Shown in pieces: positions 18,033 to 27,443 of a stretch of 57,361 nt of DNA. The position numbers and the translations under genes are program-made. Location of the stretch: assembly GCA_903905065.1 (NCBI GenBank), contig CAIVEW010000067.1, forward strand, positions 1 to 57,361, in the 5' to 3' direction. Origin of the DNA: an uncultured Bacteroidota bacterium (lineage in GTDB: Bacteria > Bacteroidota > Bacteroidia > Chitinophagales > Chitinophagaceae). The first letter of the stretch is position 1. Each line of letters opens with the position of its first letter. Under the pieces are notes generated by a model. It saw nothing but the letters and a program-made list of their open reading frames with translations, was not told the origin of the DNA and did not search any database.

Positions 18033-18962
18033 ATGCTTGAGCGTGTTTTCCTCCAGGTGTTTTTTCTATGCCTGTTTATTTCATTTTTTTCGTGCAGCAG
18101 TTCGAAACATTCAAAATCAAAGCGGCTACCCGGAATATGGCAGCTACAGCCGATAACCATTGATGGCAGCAACAAAGACTGGCCAGCACCTTACCCTGAA
18201 TATGACGAAAAGGCCCAGCTCGGGTATGCGGTATCTAACGACAAAGAAAATCTCTATATAACCGTAGAAACGGGCGACCCTGCCACCCAGCTAAAAATAT
18301 TGCGCGAGGGGCTGACCGTATGGATAGACAAAAAAGGAGAAAAGGGAGAAGAGACTGCTATCAACTACCCGATACCCATGAATAAAGATGGAAAAGAACA
18401 ACGCGCACCGCGACAAAAAGTGCAGGGCGAAGGGCAACAAGGCTTAGGTAGCGACCGGCAGCAAAAACAGCGTATGGACCTGGAAGACAAAGTACGCGCG
18501 GCACTGGATGAAGCTAAGGAGTTCTCCTTGCAGGGCTTTAAGAGTTGCAACCTGCAGTACCCCGTTATGGAACTGGATTCCTGCGGCATAATGGTGCGTA
18601 TAGGGCTGGATGCTGATAATGAACTGGTGTGGGAAGCCAAGGTGCCGTTGAAAACATTCTACTTTAAACCGCAACTGACTCGCGCCGACAAGGGGAAAGC
18701 CATCAGCGTTTGCTTTGAGACCACAGGAATGAAGCGCCCTCCGGGGCAACAGGGTGGTGGCAGCCACGGTGGCGGCAGCGGTTTCAGGCCCAGTGTGGGA
18801 TTTGGCGGAATGGGTGGCATGGGCATGGGAATGGGTATGAGTGGCGGTAGCATGCGCCGCGGCAGTGGAAGGAACAGCAGCCAGAATACCAATGATATAA
18901 TGGAGCCGGCTTATAAAAGCACCAAAACGTACAAAAAATTCGGGCTGGCCTACCTGGAGTAG
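18033..18962 (+). CDS. CBM9-like lipoprotein with a Gly/Met-rich tail
   Basis: A 309-residue protein with a lipoprotein-type signal (FISFFSCSSS; lipidation at about C21). The region from about residue 40 to 235 (ITIDGSNKDWP, AQLGYAVSNDKENLYITVET, GLTVWIDKKGEKG) resembles the carbohydrate-binding family 9/DOMON-like fold, including the opening IDGxxxDW that is typical of it. A Gly/Met/Ser-rich low-complexity stretch at about residues 235-285 (GGMGGMGMGMGMSGG) is unusual. The ligand is unknown; sugar or heme binding are both possible for the fold. It is transcribed alone, divergent from the AsmA-like gene. Confidence 0.7.
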   Translation: MLERVFLQVFFLCLFISFFSCSSSKHSKSKRLPGIWQLQPITIDGSNKDWPAPYPEYDEKAQLGYAVSNDKENLYITVETGDPATQLKILREGLTVWIDKKGEKGEETAINYPIPMNKDGKEQRAPRQKVQGEGQQGLGSDRQQKQRMDLEDKVRAALDEAKEFSLQGFKSCNLQYPVMELDSCGIMVRIGLDADNELVWEAKVPLKTFYFKPQLTRADKGKAISVCFETTGMKRPPGQQGGGSHGGGSGFRPSVGFGGMGGMGMGMGMSGGSMRRGSGRNSSQNTNDIMEPAYKSTKTYKKFGLAYLE

Positions 18963-19014
18963 CGAAATGTTCAATAAATAGTGTAATAAAGTTTTTTTTG
19001 ACAGTACTGTGGCA

Positions 19015-19022
19015 TAACTTTG
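19015..19022 (+). promoter_or_regulatory. -7 promoter element of kup
   Basis: TAACTTTG fits TAnnTTTG and lies 28 bp before the proposed ATG at 19051. A TTTG is present at 18997-19000, but the 14-bp spacing is shorter than usual. Confidence 0.5.
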
Positions 19023-19050
19023 CGCACCCAATAACAAATAGTTGGGGGCA

Positions 19051-21027
19051 ATGGACTCAAGCCATATTAAAAAAATTTCGTTCGCCGGGCTGTTAATTAC
19101 ATTAGGGATCATTTTCGGCGACATAGGCACATCTCCCTTATACACATTTCAAACAATACTCAAAGAAGGCGGCGCGGCGACAGAGGAACTGGTACTGGGA
19201 GCCATTTCATGTGTTTTCTGGACGCTTACACTGCAAACTACCTTCAAATACATTCTCATAACGTTACAGGCAGATAATAAAGGTGAGGGTGGTATATTCT
19301 CGCTCTATGCACTTGTGCGCCGTTACGGGAAGAAGCTGATGTTCCCTGCCATGATAGGGGCCGGCACACTGCTGGCCGATGGTATCATTACCCCTCCTAT
19401 CTCCGTGACCTCCGCTATCGAGGGCCTCAATGGTGTAAAAGGGCTTGAAGGCCTGATAGTACCTGGCAATCACTTGGTGATGGGGCTTGTGCTGACCATT
19501 TTGGTGCTGCTGTTTATTTTTCAGCGTTTCGGCGCCAAAGTTGTTGGCTGGTCGTTCGGGCCCATTATGTTTGTCTGGTTCCTGATGCTCGGGGGACTTG
19601 GCTTGAACCAGATCTTGCACTACCCTCAAATATTCAAAGCGCTCAGTCCTGTGTATGGTATGCGGCTGCTGACTATACATCCCAAAGGCTTTTGGCTGCT
19701 CGGCGCAGTCTTTCTTTGTACCACAGGAGCCGAAGCCCTTTATTCGGACCTCGGGCACTGCGGCCGCAGGAATATACAGGTGAGCTGGATATTTGTAAAA
19801 ACTACGCTGGTACTCAACTACCTGGGGCAGGGTGCATGGGTATTATTGCAGCATAAAGAGGACCTGGGGGACATCAACCCGTTTTTCCAGATCGTGCCAC
19901 ATGGTTATTTGCTGCCGTGCACCATTCTTGCTACTGCAGCCACTATCATTGCCAGCCAGGCGCTGATCAGTGGCTCTTTCACGCTGATCAGCGAGGCCAT
20001 AAGCCTTAATTTCTGGCCTAAAGTACGTGTAAAATTCCCTACTACTGTTCGTGGACAGATATACATTCCCAGCATCAACTGGATCCTTTGCATAGGTTGT
20101 GTATTGGTAGTGCTGTATTTTAAGACTTCAGAAAATATGACGGCGGCATATGGTTTTTCGATCACCATTGCTATGCTGATGACCACAGTACTGGTGTATT
20201 ATTTCATGCGCTATGTAAAGCATTGGCCATTGTGGCTGATCATTGTGATCATGTGCGTCTTTGTTACGGTGGAATCTTCCTTCTTTATTACCAATGCGGT
20301 GAAAATATTGAAAAGGCTGTTCTTTCTGGTATTTGAGGTCGGCCTTATCTTTACCATGTACGTCTGGTACAGGGCGCGGAAGATCACCAACCGGTTCCTT
20401 AGTTTTGGAAACATAAAGGAGTACCTGCCGTTGCTGGAGGATCTGAGCAAAGACGAAAAAATTCAAAAATTTGCGACGCATGCGATCTTCCTGACCAAAG
20501 CAAATAATACTTACCAAATAGAAGACAGGATCATCTATTCCATCTTCAGCCGAAAACCCAAGCGGGCAGATATATACTGGTTTGTGCATGTGGAACGAAC
20601 CGATGAGCCCTATACTATGGAGTACACCGTAGAGGAGCTGAAGAAAGATAAAGTGATCAGGGTTGAGTTCAAGCTTGGCTTCCGTGTACAGCCGCGTATA
20701 AACCTGATGATGCGAAAAGTGGCGATGGAAATGGTGGCTAATAAAGAACTGGACCTGACGAGCCCTTATCCTTCATTAAGCAAGCATAATCTGGCGGCAG
20801 ATTTCGTATTTGTGATCCTGGAAACGTTCCTTTCTTCCGATAACGAATTTAGTGCCACAGAAGGATTTTTACTGAACAGTTATTTCTTCCTGAAGCACCT
20901 TGCGTTGTCTGATGACAAGTCCTTTGGGCTTGACACGAGTGAAACACGCACCGAGAAAATACCAATGGTGGTGAACCCCTACTCGAAAATGGAGTTGAGG
21001 CGCACTTCTTTTAAAATATACGAATAG
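19051..21027 (+). CDS. kup: KUP-type potassium uptake transporter
   Basis: A 658-residue KUP/HAK/KT family transporter that imports potassium, usually with protons. The N-terminal signature FGDIGTSPLYTFQTIL is followed by about twelve membrane segments up to around residue 440 and a cytoplasmic C-terminal domain of about 200 residues, as in E. coli Kup. GAVFLCTTGAEALYSDLGHCG is the well-conserved mid-membrane region. The first possible start is TTG at 19042, but ATG at 19051 (MDSSHIKK) fits the family and the -7 element better. It precedes the polysaccharide locus but is probably not part of it. Confidence 0.95.
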   Translation: MDSSHIKKISFAGLLITLGIIFGDIGTSPLYTFQTILKEGGAATEELVLGAISCVFWTLTLQTTFKYILITLQADNKGEGGIFSLYALVRRYGKKLMFPAMIGAGTLLADGIITPPISVTSAIEGLNGVKGLEGLIVPGNHLVMGLVLTILVLLFIFQRFGAKVVGWSFGPIMFVWFLMLGGLGLNQILHYPQIFKALSPVYGMRLLTIHPKGFWLLGAVFLCTTGAEALYSDLGHCGRRNIQVSWIFVKTTLVLNYLGQGAWVLLQHKEDLGDINPFFQIVPHGYLLPCTILATAATIIASQALISGSFTLISEAISLNFWPKVRVKFPTTVRGQIYIPSINWILCIGCVLVVLYFKTSENMTAAYGFSITIAMLMTTVLVYYFMRYVKHWPLWLIIVIMCVFVTVESSFFITNAVKILKRLFFLVFEVGLIFTMYVWYRARKITNRFLSFGNIKEYLPLLEDLSKDEKIQKFATHAIFLTKANNTYQIEDRIIYSIFSRKPKRADIYWFVHVERTDEPYTMEYTVEELKKDKVIRVEFKLGFRVQPRINLMMRKVAMEMVANKELDLTSPYPSLSKHNLAADFVFVILETFLSSDNEFSATEGFLLNSYFFLKHLALSDDKSFGLDTSETRTEKIPMVVNPYSKMELRRTSFKIYE

Positions 21028-21093
21028 CGCACATAGCCAAACGGGCGGAATACAATATCACCAAAATTACCTTTATATTTATAGGGAATATTT

Positions 21094-22035
21094 ATGAGTA
21101 TGACCAGCATCCCCGTGACTATTATAACTCCATGTTATAATGAGAATGTAACGGCAATTAAGTTTTTGGAAAGTCTAGAAAGTGTACTTGCACCGCTCCC
21201 ATACTCTTTTTACATAGTTGTTGTAAATGATTGCTCTACCGACAATACGCTGAGCCTGCTGCAGGCGTTCCGTTTCAAAAGTGCTAACCTTACACTTAAA
21301 ATAGCTAACCTGAGGTTTAATGTAGGGCACCAGGTAGCTATTTACCAGGGGTTTCTCTATGCACAGACTCTAAATTCCGACAAGTTCATCGTAATGGATT
21401 CGGATGGGGAAGATTCGCCCGCAGTAATACCGTTACTATTGCAGCATCAAAACAGCGACATAGTAAATGTAGTGCGCAGCAAGCGCCGGGAATCGCTGAT
21501 GTTCAAATTGTTTTATCGCTTTTATAAAATACTGTTCAAGTCGGTGACGGGTAAGCAAATGAACTTTGGTAATTTCTGCCTTATAAACCGTAAAGTGCTG
21601 GAGAGTGCGGTTTTTTCCACTTTTTCTCATTTCGCAGCCTTTTTATCAAAACAGAAGTGCACTACAGAGTACATTGTCGCAGACAGGGAAATAAGAATAG
21701 GCGGACAATCTAAAATGGGTTTTAAGAAACTGTTTTATCATGCCTTCCGGTCGTTCGTGGAATATGGAGAGGATATGCTGATGATCTTCTTCAAGAGTTT
21801 TATCCTGGTTATGGCAGCGTTATTTTTATGTATTTGTAATGTTATTTATCAGAAATTCATTGTCCATACCGCTATCCTTGGCTGGACGAGCCAAGTGATC
21901 CTGGGACTGCTGAATTTGGGTATCATCTGTATAGGCTTCTTTGTAATAGGCTTGCTGCTTTTGCACCAGAACACCCAGCGCTCTAATGATAAGAAGCCGA
22001 TATTTGAGATCTCACCTGAAGATAGTGCGGAATAA
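21094..22035 (+). CDS. family 2 glycosyltransferase, membrane-bound (ArnC/dolichyl-phosphate type)
   Basis: A 313-residue GT2 enzyme. The catalytic domain (about residues 5-225) begins VTIITPCYNE and has VVVNDCSTDNT and the acidic nucleotide-sugar/metal site VMDSDGED. Two C-terminal membrane segments (about 228-252 and 262-290) match the group that moves a sugar from a nucleotide onto a polyprenyl phosphate (family knowledge). It is the first gene of the polysaccharide locus. The next gene is a GT39-like membrane protein, and GT2/GT39 pairs of this kind make and then use a lipid-linked sugar donor (inference). Confidence 0.9.
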   Translation: MSMTSIPVTIITPCYNENVTAIKFLESLESVLAPLPYSFYIVVVNDCSTDNTLSLLQAFRFKSANLTLKIANLRFNVGHQVAIYQGFLYAQTLNSDKFIVMDSDGEDSPAVIPLLLQHQNSDIVNVVRSKRRESLMFKLFYRFYKILFKSVTGKQMNFGNFCLINRKVLESAVFSTFSHFAAFLSKQKCTTEYIVADREIRIGGQSKMGFKKLFYHAFRSFVEYGEDMLMIFFKSFILVMAALFLCICNVIYQKFIVHTAILGWTSQVILGLLNLGIICIGFFVIGLLLLHQNTQRSNDKKPIFEISPEDSAE

Positions 22036-22164
22036 CTACCGGTTTTATTCTTTCGATTTGGCTGTTTTTGTAAGGTAGTATTGCAAAAAATATTTCTCTA
22101 CCTTTATTCCCGTATAGTTATTCAGTGATCTCAGAGAATTCCGGCAGTGGGCAGATTTATTAGT

Positions 22165-23649
22165 ATGGATAAAAAATATTCCAGGTTTATTTTTATCGGG
22201 GTGCTGTTGTACGTTATCTACCATGTTGCAACATTGATCTATTCTCCTGTTCCCTGGTTTGACGAAGAAACATACGCCAACATTACAGAGTCGTTTTTAA
22301 AGAATGGTCATTTTTATGAAGAGGCCCGCAATATCAGCGTTGCAACCTCGAAGCTGGACCTTGCTTACGGCCCAGTGTACTTTATGCTGCAGGCCGCGGT
22401 GACCACCCTATTTGGCTTTAGCATTTTCACTTTCCGGATGACCAACCTTTTCTTTGGGTTTGGCTGCCTTTTCCTGATCTATAAGGTGTGCAGGCAATTG
22501 AAGTTCAGTGACCAGGTGACCCTGGTAACGTTATTACTGATCGGCCTTGACCCGCAATTCAACCAGTTCCTGCATTCAGGGCGCATGGACTTTGTGGCGC
22601 TTTTTTTCTTCCTTAGCTCCTACCTCGTATTCACCAGCATTGAAAATGATAAGGCAAAAAGCTACTTGCTTAAAGGTTCCCTGACGGGTGTTTTGATGGC
22701 CTGCGCATTCTTAACCAACCCGAGGATACTATTCGCATTTTCTTTTTATCCCTTCTTTTTTCTTTATGAGCTGATTTCGGGAAAGTTTAAGAACATAGTG
22801 CCGCTCCTTGTAAAATATGCAGCGGTCGCCGTATTATTTACCAGTCTGTACAGCGTTTGGGTTTATATCGAATTTGGCAGCTTTGCGAATTATGTTTCCG
22901 AGACGTATACCAACTCCCCCATAATGAAAGAGCATGTGGGCGCAACTACTGCGGGCCTGCGACTGAATTATAATATGCTCATGCATATACTGTCGTTGAT
23001 CTGCTTTTTGCTTTTAGTGATTACAGGTAAGATAAGACAGCAAATAAATGTTGTGCTGCTTACAGCGCCCGCGGTTATAGTATTCCTGCTCCTCGTAAGT
23101 GGCGGCATAGGTGGCCGTTATTATGGATTGGTTGTTCCGTTTACAACCCTCCTTGTAGTGGGTGGTACCGTTGCGGCCTTCAATAATCTGCCATCCAGGA
23201 TACTGGTCCGCACACTGACGTTTTTGTTTTTAGGTGTATTTGTTTTGAAAGCTGCCGTCGTTTTTGGCACCATGGAACAGCGAAACCCTGCCACTTACGA
23301 CAAGATCATATCGGCCACGATACCTGACAGATCATCGGTGGGCGGTGATTTTGAGTTCTATTATATCGGTAAAAAGCACGGATGGAAATTTCAATGCCTG
23401 GAGCAAAATGGCACGAAGCCAGAGGAACTGGCCTACTTCCAGCAGCATAAGTATGATTACTTTGTTATGAGCAAGAAGAATGACTTCCAGATACTCTACC
23501 AGTCTACTTTTCTGAAAGACAAATATAAGCTCGTAGCTACCATCGACGAACAGACGTACAACAGCCTTTTCCACCGGATAATTGCCCATCTGCCGTATAA
23601 AATAACCGAGGGCTATGCCTGCTTTATCTATAAATATACGGGCGACTAA
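22165..23649 (+). CDS. GT39/ArnT-like integral membrane glycosyltransferase
   Basis: A 494-residue polytopic membrane protein. The early PWFDEETYANI motif after the first membrane segment carries the acidic residues expected at the active site of the dolichyl-phosphate-mannose/ArnT-like transferase superfamily, which take sugar from a polyprenyl-phosphate carrier. About 9-11 membrane segments follow, then a ~110-residue periplasmic C-terminal part. The ORF could start at GTG 22147, but ATG 22165 (MDKKYSRF) directly before the first membrane segment is preferred. It probably uses the lipid-linked sugar made by the preceding GT2 enzyme. Confidence 0.82.
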   Translation: MDKKYSRFIFIGVLLYVIYHVATLIYSPVPWFDEETYANITESFLKNGHFYEEARNISVATSKLDLAYGPVYFMLQAAVTTLFGFSIFTFRMTNLFFGFGCLFLIYKVCRQLKFSDQVTLVTLLLIGLDPQFNQFLHSGRMDFVALFFFLSSYLVFTSIENDKAKSYLLKGSLTGVLMACAFLTNPRILFAFSFYPFFFLYELISGKFKNIVPLLVKYAAVAVLFTSLYSVWVYIEFGSFANYVSETYTNSPIMKEHVGATTAGLRLNYNMLMHILSLICFLLLVITGKIRQQINVVLLTAPAVIVFLLLVSGGIGGRYYGLVVPFTTLLVVGGTVAAFNNLPSRILVRTLTFLFLGVFVLKAAVVFGTMEQRNPATYDKIISATIPDRSSVGGDFEFYYIGKKHGWKFQCLEQNGTKPEELAYFQQHKYDYFVMSKKNDFQILYQSTFLKDKYKLVATIDEQTYNSLFHRIIAHLPYKITEGYACFIYKYTGD

Positions 23650-23675
23650 AGAGCGTGTTATCATTAAATTGCCGT

Positions 23676-24668
23676 ATGCTGTCAGTAACTTATTTTTATA
23701 GGGAACCAAGAAAAACGGGCGTTTCGATTGAAGGCATCTTTAGCCTGGTAAGGAGTTGTTTGCAGGGCCGGATTGAAATAAAAGAATTTTATTGCGACCC
23801 CAAATTATCAAGACTGCAGAACATCAGGCAGGCAGGCAAGTCTTCAAATAAAATCAATCATATCACCGGGGACGTGAATTTTCTGGCGCTCGGCCTTAAA
23901 GGCAAGACCATCCTGACCATACACGATTTTGGATTTTACGAGAACCCGGTTCATTCGAAAATGGTGAAGTTGATGTACCACCTCTTCTGGCTTTACTTCC
24001 CGCTAAAGAAGATCGATATTGTTACCGTAGTATCCCAGTTTACCAGGCAAAAGCTAATTCAATATTTTCGTTTCCCGGAAGAAAGGATAAGGATAATACC
24101 CGACCCGGTAAAGCCGGTATTTCGCAAGGCAGCGCGGGTTAAAACTAACAGTAAACCCGTAGTGCTGATGCTGGGCACAGGAAAACATAAAAACCTGGAC
24201 AATCTCATAGAAGCGGCGAAGGGCGCGGATTTTCATTTAGATATTGTTGGCTGGCCGGCACAGGATGAGCTCGAAAGATTGAAGCAATATGAAATATCGC
24301 ACACTATTTATAATGGCCTTTCTGACGAACAGGTTTTTGAGCGTTATGTAGCATGCGACGTATTATTTATGGCATCCCTATACGAAGGATTTGGCATGCC
24401 GATCATTGAGGCCCAGGCGGTAGGACGGCCGGTGATCACCAGCAACATTGGTGCGATGAAGGAAGTGGGTGAGGGCTCGGCAATATTGGTGGATCCACAT
24501 GACGTAATCTCGATCAGGGACGTGATCAATTCGATACTCGAAAACAAACAGCTCTACGACGATACAGTCGCCCTGGGGTTTGTTAATGCGGCTAAATACG
24601 ACTACAAAAAAATAGCAGAACAGTATCTTGAGTTATACAACGAACTGGAGGCAAAAAAAGGGAGATAG
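23676..24668 (+). CDS. GT4-type glycosyltransferase
   Basis: A 330-residue retaining GT-B glycosyltransferase. The C-terminal half contains VLMLGTGKHKNLDNLIEA (start of the nucleotide-sugar domain) and the family motif SLYEGFGMPIIEAQAVGRP, whose two glutamates match the EX7E motif. The N-terminal half has TILTIHDFGF and VVSQFTRQKLI, as in other polysaccharide-locus members. A GTG at 23655 is possible, but ATG 23676 (MLSVTYFY) is taken. One base separates its stop from the next start. Confidence 0.9.
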   Translation: MLSVTYFYREPRKTGVSIEGIFSLVRSCLQGRIEIKEFYCDPKLSRLQNIRQAGKSSNKINHITGDVNFLALGLKGKTILTIHDFGFYENPVHSKMVKLMYHLFWLYFPLKKIDIVTVVSQFTRQKLIQYFRFPEERIRIIPDPVKPVFRKAARVKTNSKPVVLMLGTGKHKNLDNLIEAAKGADFHLDIVGWPAQDELERLKQYEISHTIYNGLSDEQVFERYVACDVLFMASLYEGFGMPIIEAQAVGRPVITSNIGAMKEVGEGSAILVDPHDVISIRDVINSILENKQLYDDTVALGFVNAAKYDYKKIAEQYLELYNELEAKKGR

Positions 24669-24669
24669 C

Positions 24670-25776
24670 ATGGTACTTATTTTTTGGCAGGGCATAATCA
24701 GTTTACATCAGAAGACCTTTCTCGAGGCGCTTGCAAAAGAGCCATCGGTGAGTAAAGTGCTTATGGTGGTAGAACAGGAAATTACCCCCTACCGGAAAAA
24801 TATGGGCTGGGAAGTGCCGGTGATTGAGAATGTGGAGATCATACGCGCTCCATCGAAAGAAGCGATAACGGGAATTTTCACAAAATACAAAGATGCCGTG
24901 CATGTGCTGGGCGGTGTGCGCGTAGGTAAGATGATGAAGATGGCCTACGATGAATGTGTGCGGCAGAACGGCAAAATGGGCTCGCTGTCTGAATCTTATA
25001 ACAAGGCGGGCCTGAAAGGAAAGCTGCGGCACCTGAAGTATTTTCTATACAAGCTACGGTACTACAAGCATATTGATTTCTTTCTGGCGGTAGGTAAGGA
25101 GGGCGTAAAAACCTATACCGGGCTTGGATTTAACCCTAAGCGTGTGTTCCCCTGGGCGTATTTTGTAAGTGTAAAAGTACCTGCGACTATACCTGTCGCC
25201 GCTGAAGAGAAAAGGATCATCTATGCAGGCAGGATAGAGGAAGGCAAGGGCATTTCCCGCTTTGTGGCGGAGCTCGCAACCATAACGGACAAGAAATACC
25301 GGTTGGATATTTACGGAGGCGGACCGGAAGAAGAAAGCCTCAAAAAGTTTGTTGCAGAGAAAGGGCATAGTGAAAAGATCCGCTTTTTCCCTTTCCTGAA
25401 ATATGATGAACTGGTAACCAAGTACGTAAACTACGACTGGGTAGTATTGCCAAGCACCAAAAAAGACGGCTGGGGGGTTATTGTGAGCGAGGGCCTTCTG
25501 AACGGATTGAAAGCTATCTGCAGCAACATTTGTGGTGTAAGCTGGGCGATAAAAAGTAATTTTAACGGTGTAGTATTTAGCTGGGCTGAAGAAGGTAGTT
25601 GCCGAAAAGCAATTGAAAGGGCGCTGGATGATAAAGGCTATGCTGATCCTGGCGCTATCAAGGCATGGGCGGAAAGGTCAATAAGCGGGGAGGCTGGGGC
25701 TAAATACTACCTGGAGATAATAGACAGTGTTTATAACGGCAGAGAAATGCCCGGTGTGCCGTGGGAAAGAGAATAG
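24670..25776 (+). CDS. GT4-type glycosyltransferase with a variant donor motif
   Basis: A 368-residue GT-B enzyme. It has IIYAGRIEEGKGISRFV at the start of its C-terminal domain and YGGGPEEESLKKFV. The region equivalent to EX7E reads KKDGWGVIVSEGLLNG, with Asp in place of the first Glu. An ORF start at 24628 would overlap the upstream gene by 41 bp; ATG 24670 gives a natural N-terminus (MVLIFWQGIIS). It is tightly packed with its neighbours (1 bp and 3 bp). Confidence 0.87.
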   Translation: MVLIFWQGIISLHQKTFLEALAKEPSVSKVLMVVEQEITPYRKNMGWEVPVIENVEIIRAPSKEAITGIFTKYKDAVHVLGGVRVGKMMKMAYDECVRQNGKMGSLSESYNKAGLKGKLRHLKYFLYKLRYYKHIDFFLAVGKEGVKTYTGLGFNPKRVFPWAYFVSVKVPATIPVAAEEKRIIYAGRIEEGKGISRFVAELATITDKKYRLDIYGGGPEEESLKKFVAEKGHSEKIRFFPFLKYDELVTKYVNYDWVVLPSTKKDGWGVIVSEGLLNGLKAICSNICGVSWAIKSNFNGVVFSWAEEGSCRKAIERALDDKGYADPGAIKAWAERSISGEAGAKYYLEIIDSVYNGREMPGVPWERE

Positions 25777-25779
25777 CGT

Positions 25780-26655
25780 ATGGAAAAATTCTTGAACCGA
25801 TACGAAGACCTGAAGCGTACAAAATCGAGAACGCTGCGCAGCTATGCGCGCGACCTAGCGCTTACGGGCTTGTCGCTGGCGGCCAGTGAAAAATACCTTG
25901 CGATTCCGAGAGTACAGTTTCTCTATATACATCATGTGTTCAAAGACGAGGAAAAGAGGCTGGACGCTTTGTTGAAAAAATTAAGCAAACATCACCAGTT
26001 CATCACCTATAATGACGCAGTCGAAAAGATACTCAAGGGCACTATTGATAAACCATACATAACTTTTAGTTCTGACGACGGACTTAAAAATAATCTGCGG
26101 GCAGCAGAGATACTAAATGAATACAATGCCAAAGCCTGTTTTTTTATCAATCCCGGCATAATTGGTGAAACTGATTATGAAAAAATTAAACGTTTTTGTA
26201 CACAGACGCTGGACTTCCCGCCAGTAGAGTTTTTAAACTGGGATGAGGTAAGCAAACTACAGCACTGGGGCCATGAGATCGGCAGTCATACCATGATGCA
26301 TATGAATATAGCGGCGCAAGCTGAACAACAAATAACAGAAGATATGCACCAGACGTATCGCATTCTTAATGAGAAGTGCGGTGGCGTAAAACACTTTGCC
26401 TTTCCTTACGGGCGTTTCTTTCACTTTAGTGCAATAGGAAGAAAGGCCGTGTTTGATGCGGGATTTACTACTTGTGCCACAGCAGAAAGAGGTTGCCATA
26501 TTAACCCCGTGTCACCCATATCTAATATCGATCTCTGCATCCGCCGCGACCATACTGTGCTGGGCTGGGATATGAACCATATCATGTACTTTCTGATCAA
26601 CAACGCAAAGCATGCTTCTGTAAATAACAACTTTTACCCGGCCAGTTTCAAATGA
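25780..26655 (+). CDS. polysaccharide deacetylase (NodB fold)
   Basis: A 291-residue cytoplasmic carbohydrate esterase 4-like protein that would remove N- or O-acetyl groups from a sugar using a metal. Motif 1 reads ITFSSDDG, where the usual TFDDG has gained an extra residue but both aspartates are kept. Motif 2 is HEIGSHTMMH, with the two metal-binding histidines. FAFPYGRF fits motif 3. There is no signal peptide, so the substrate should be a cytoplasmic nucleotide sugar or lipid-linked saccharide rather than finished polymer (inference). It overlaps the next gene by 4 bp (ATGA). Confidence 0.88.
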   Translation: MEKFLNRYEDLKRTKSRTLRSYARDLALTGLSLAASEKYLAIPRVQFLYIHHVFKDEEKRLDALLKKLSKHHQFITYNDAVEKILKGTIDKPYITFSSDDGLKNNLRAAEILNEYNAKACFFINPGIIGETDYEKIKRFCTQTLDFPPVEFLNWDEVSKLQHWGHEIGSHTMMHMNIAAQAEQQITEDMHQTYRILNEKCGGVKHFAFPYGRFFHFSAIGRKAVFDAGFTTCATAERGCHINPVSPISNIDLCIRRDHTVLGWDMNHIMYFLINNAKHASVNNNFYPASFK

Positions 26656-27443
26656 GAGTGATCATTCTAACCACATCCTTATATGGTACTACCGGGCATC
26701 ACTTGCCGGCGCTGCACCAATGCAAGGATGTAGAGATCGCTATGGTGGTCGTGAGCGAAGGGCAAGTAATCAACCGGAAAAAACAAATCCTGAAACGGAT
26801 AAAGAAGATACTGAAAATAGGGCTGCGCGGTGCTATGAATGGCATACGTATGCGCAAATGGTACACTGAAGACATCAATAAGTACTGCAAAGTAGAAAAT
26901 GCCGAAGAGTATTGCCGCGCGCATAACATCCCGCTTAAAAGAGTACCGTCAACGAATAGCGAAGAAACGATACAGTTGTTTAAGGAAGCAAATGCCGATG
27001 TTGGCCTGAGCCTTGGCAATGGCTACATTTCCGGTAAGGTGTTCAAAGTACCAAAATGCGGAATGCTGAACATACACCACGAAGTGTTGCCTCAATACCA
27101 AAACGCACAAAGTATAATCTGGCAGTTATACAATGGTTCGTCTGAAACAGGCTATACCATTCACAAAATAAACAAGCACATAGACACTGGTGAAATTTTG
27201 CTGCAGGAAAAAATGCCGATAGTGTTCCGGGATACGCTGGAAGATACTGTAGCCTTCAACTATGCTCGGTTATTCGACGCATCCGCAGAAGGCCTTGTTC
27301 GCGTGTTGAAAAATTTCGAACAATATTTTGCCGCCGCTAAACCCCAGGGCAAAGGAACAAGCTATACAACGCCGTCCTACATGCAGTTCCTGAAAATTAA
27401 AAAGCAATTTGAAAAATTAAAAAAGCAATACACCGCCAAATGA
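26652..27443 (+). CDS. formyltransferase-family protein, probable sugar N-formyltransferase
   Basis: A 263-residue protein of the folate-dependent formyltransferase fold. The catalytic Asn-His-Asp set is visible: CGMLNIHHEVLPQYQ has the Asn and His, and HIDTGEIL has the Asp. The tRNA-binding C-terminal domain of methionyl-tRNA formyltransferase is missing. In a polysaccharide locus this suggests formylation of an amino sugar using N10-formyltetrahydrofolate, as in VioF- or WlaRD-like enzymes (inference). About residues 40-70 are an unusually basic insert. It overlaps both neighbours by 4 bp, so it is coupled to the deacetylase and the following glycosyltransferase. Confidence 0.85.
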   Translation: MRVIILTTSLYGTTGHHLPALHQCKDVEIAMVVVSEGQVINRKKQILKRIKKILKIGLRGAMNGIRMRKWYTEDINKYCKVENAEEYCRAHNIPLKRVPSTNSEETIQLFKEANADVGLSLGNGYISGKVFKVPKCGMLNIHHEVLPQYQNAQSIIWQLYNGSSETGYTIHKINKHIDTGEILLQEKMPIVFRDTLEDTVAFNYARLFDASAEGLVRVLKNFEQYFAAAKPQGKGTSYTTPSYMQFLKIKKQFEKLKKQYTAK

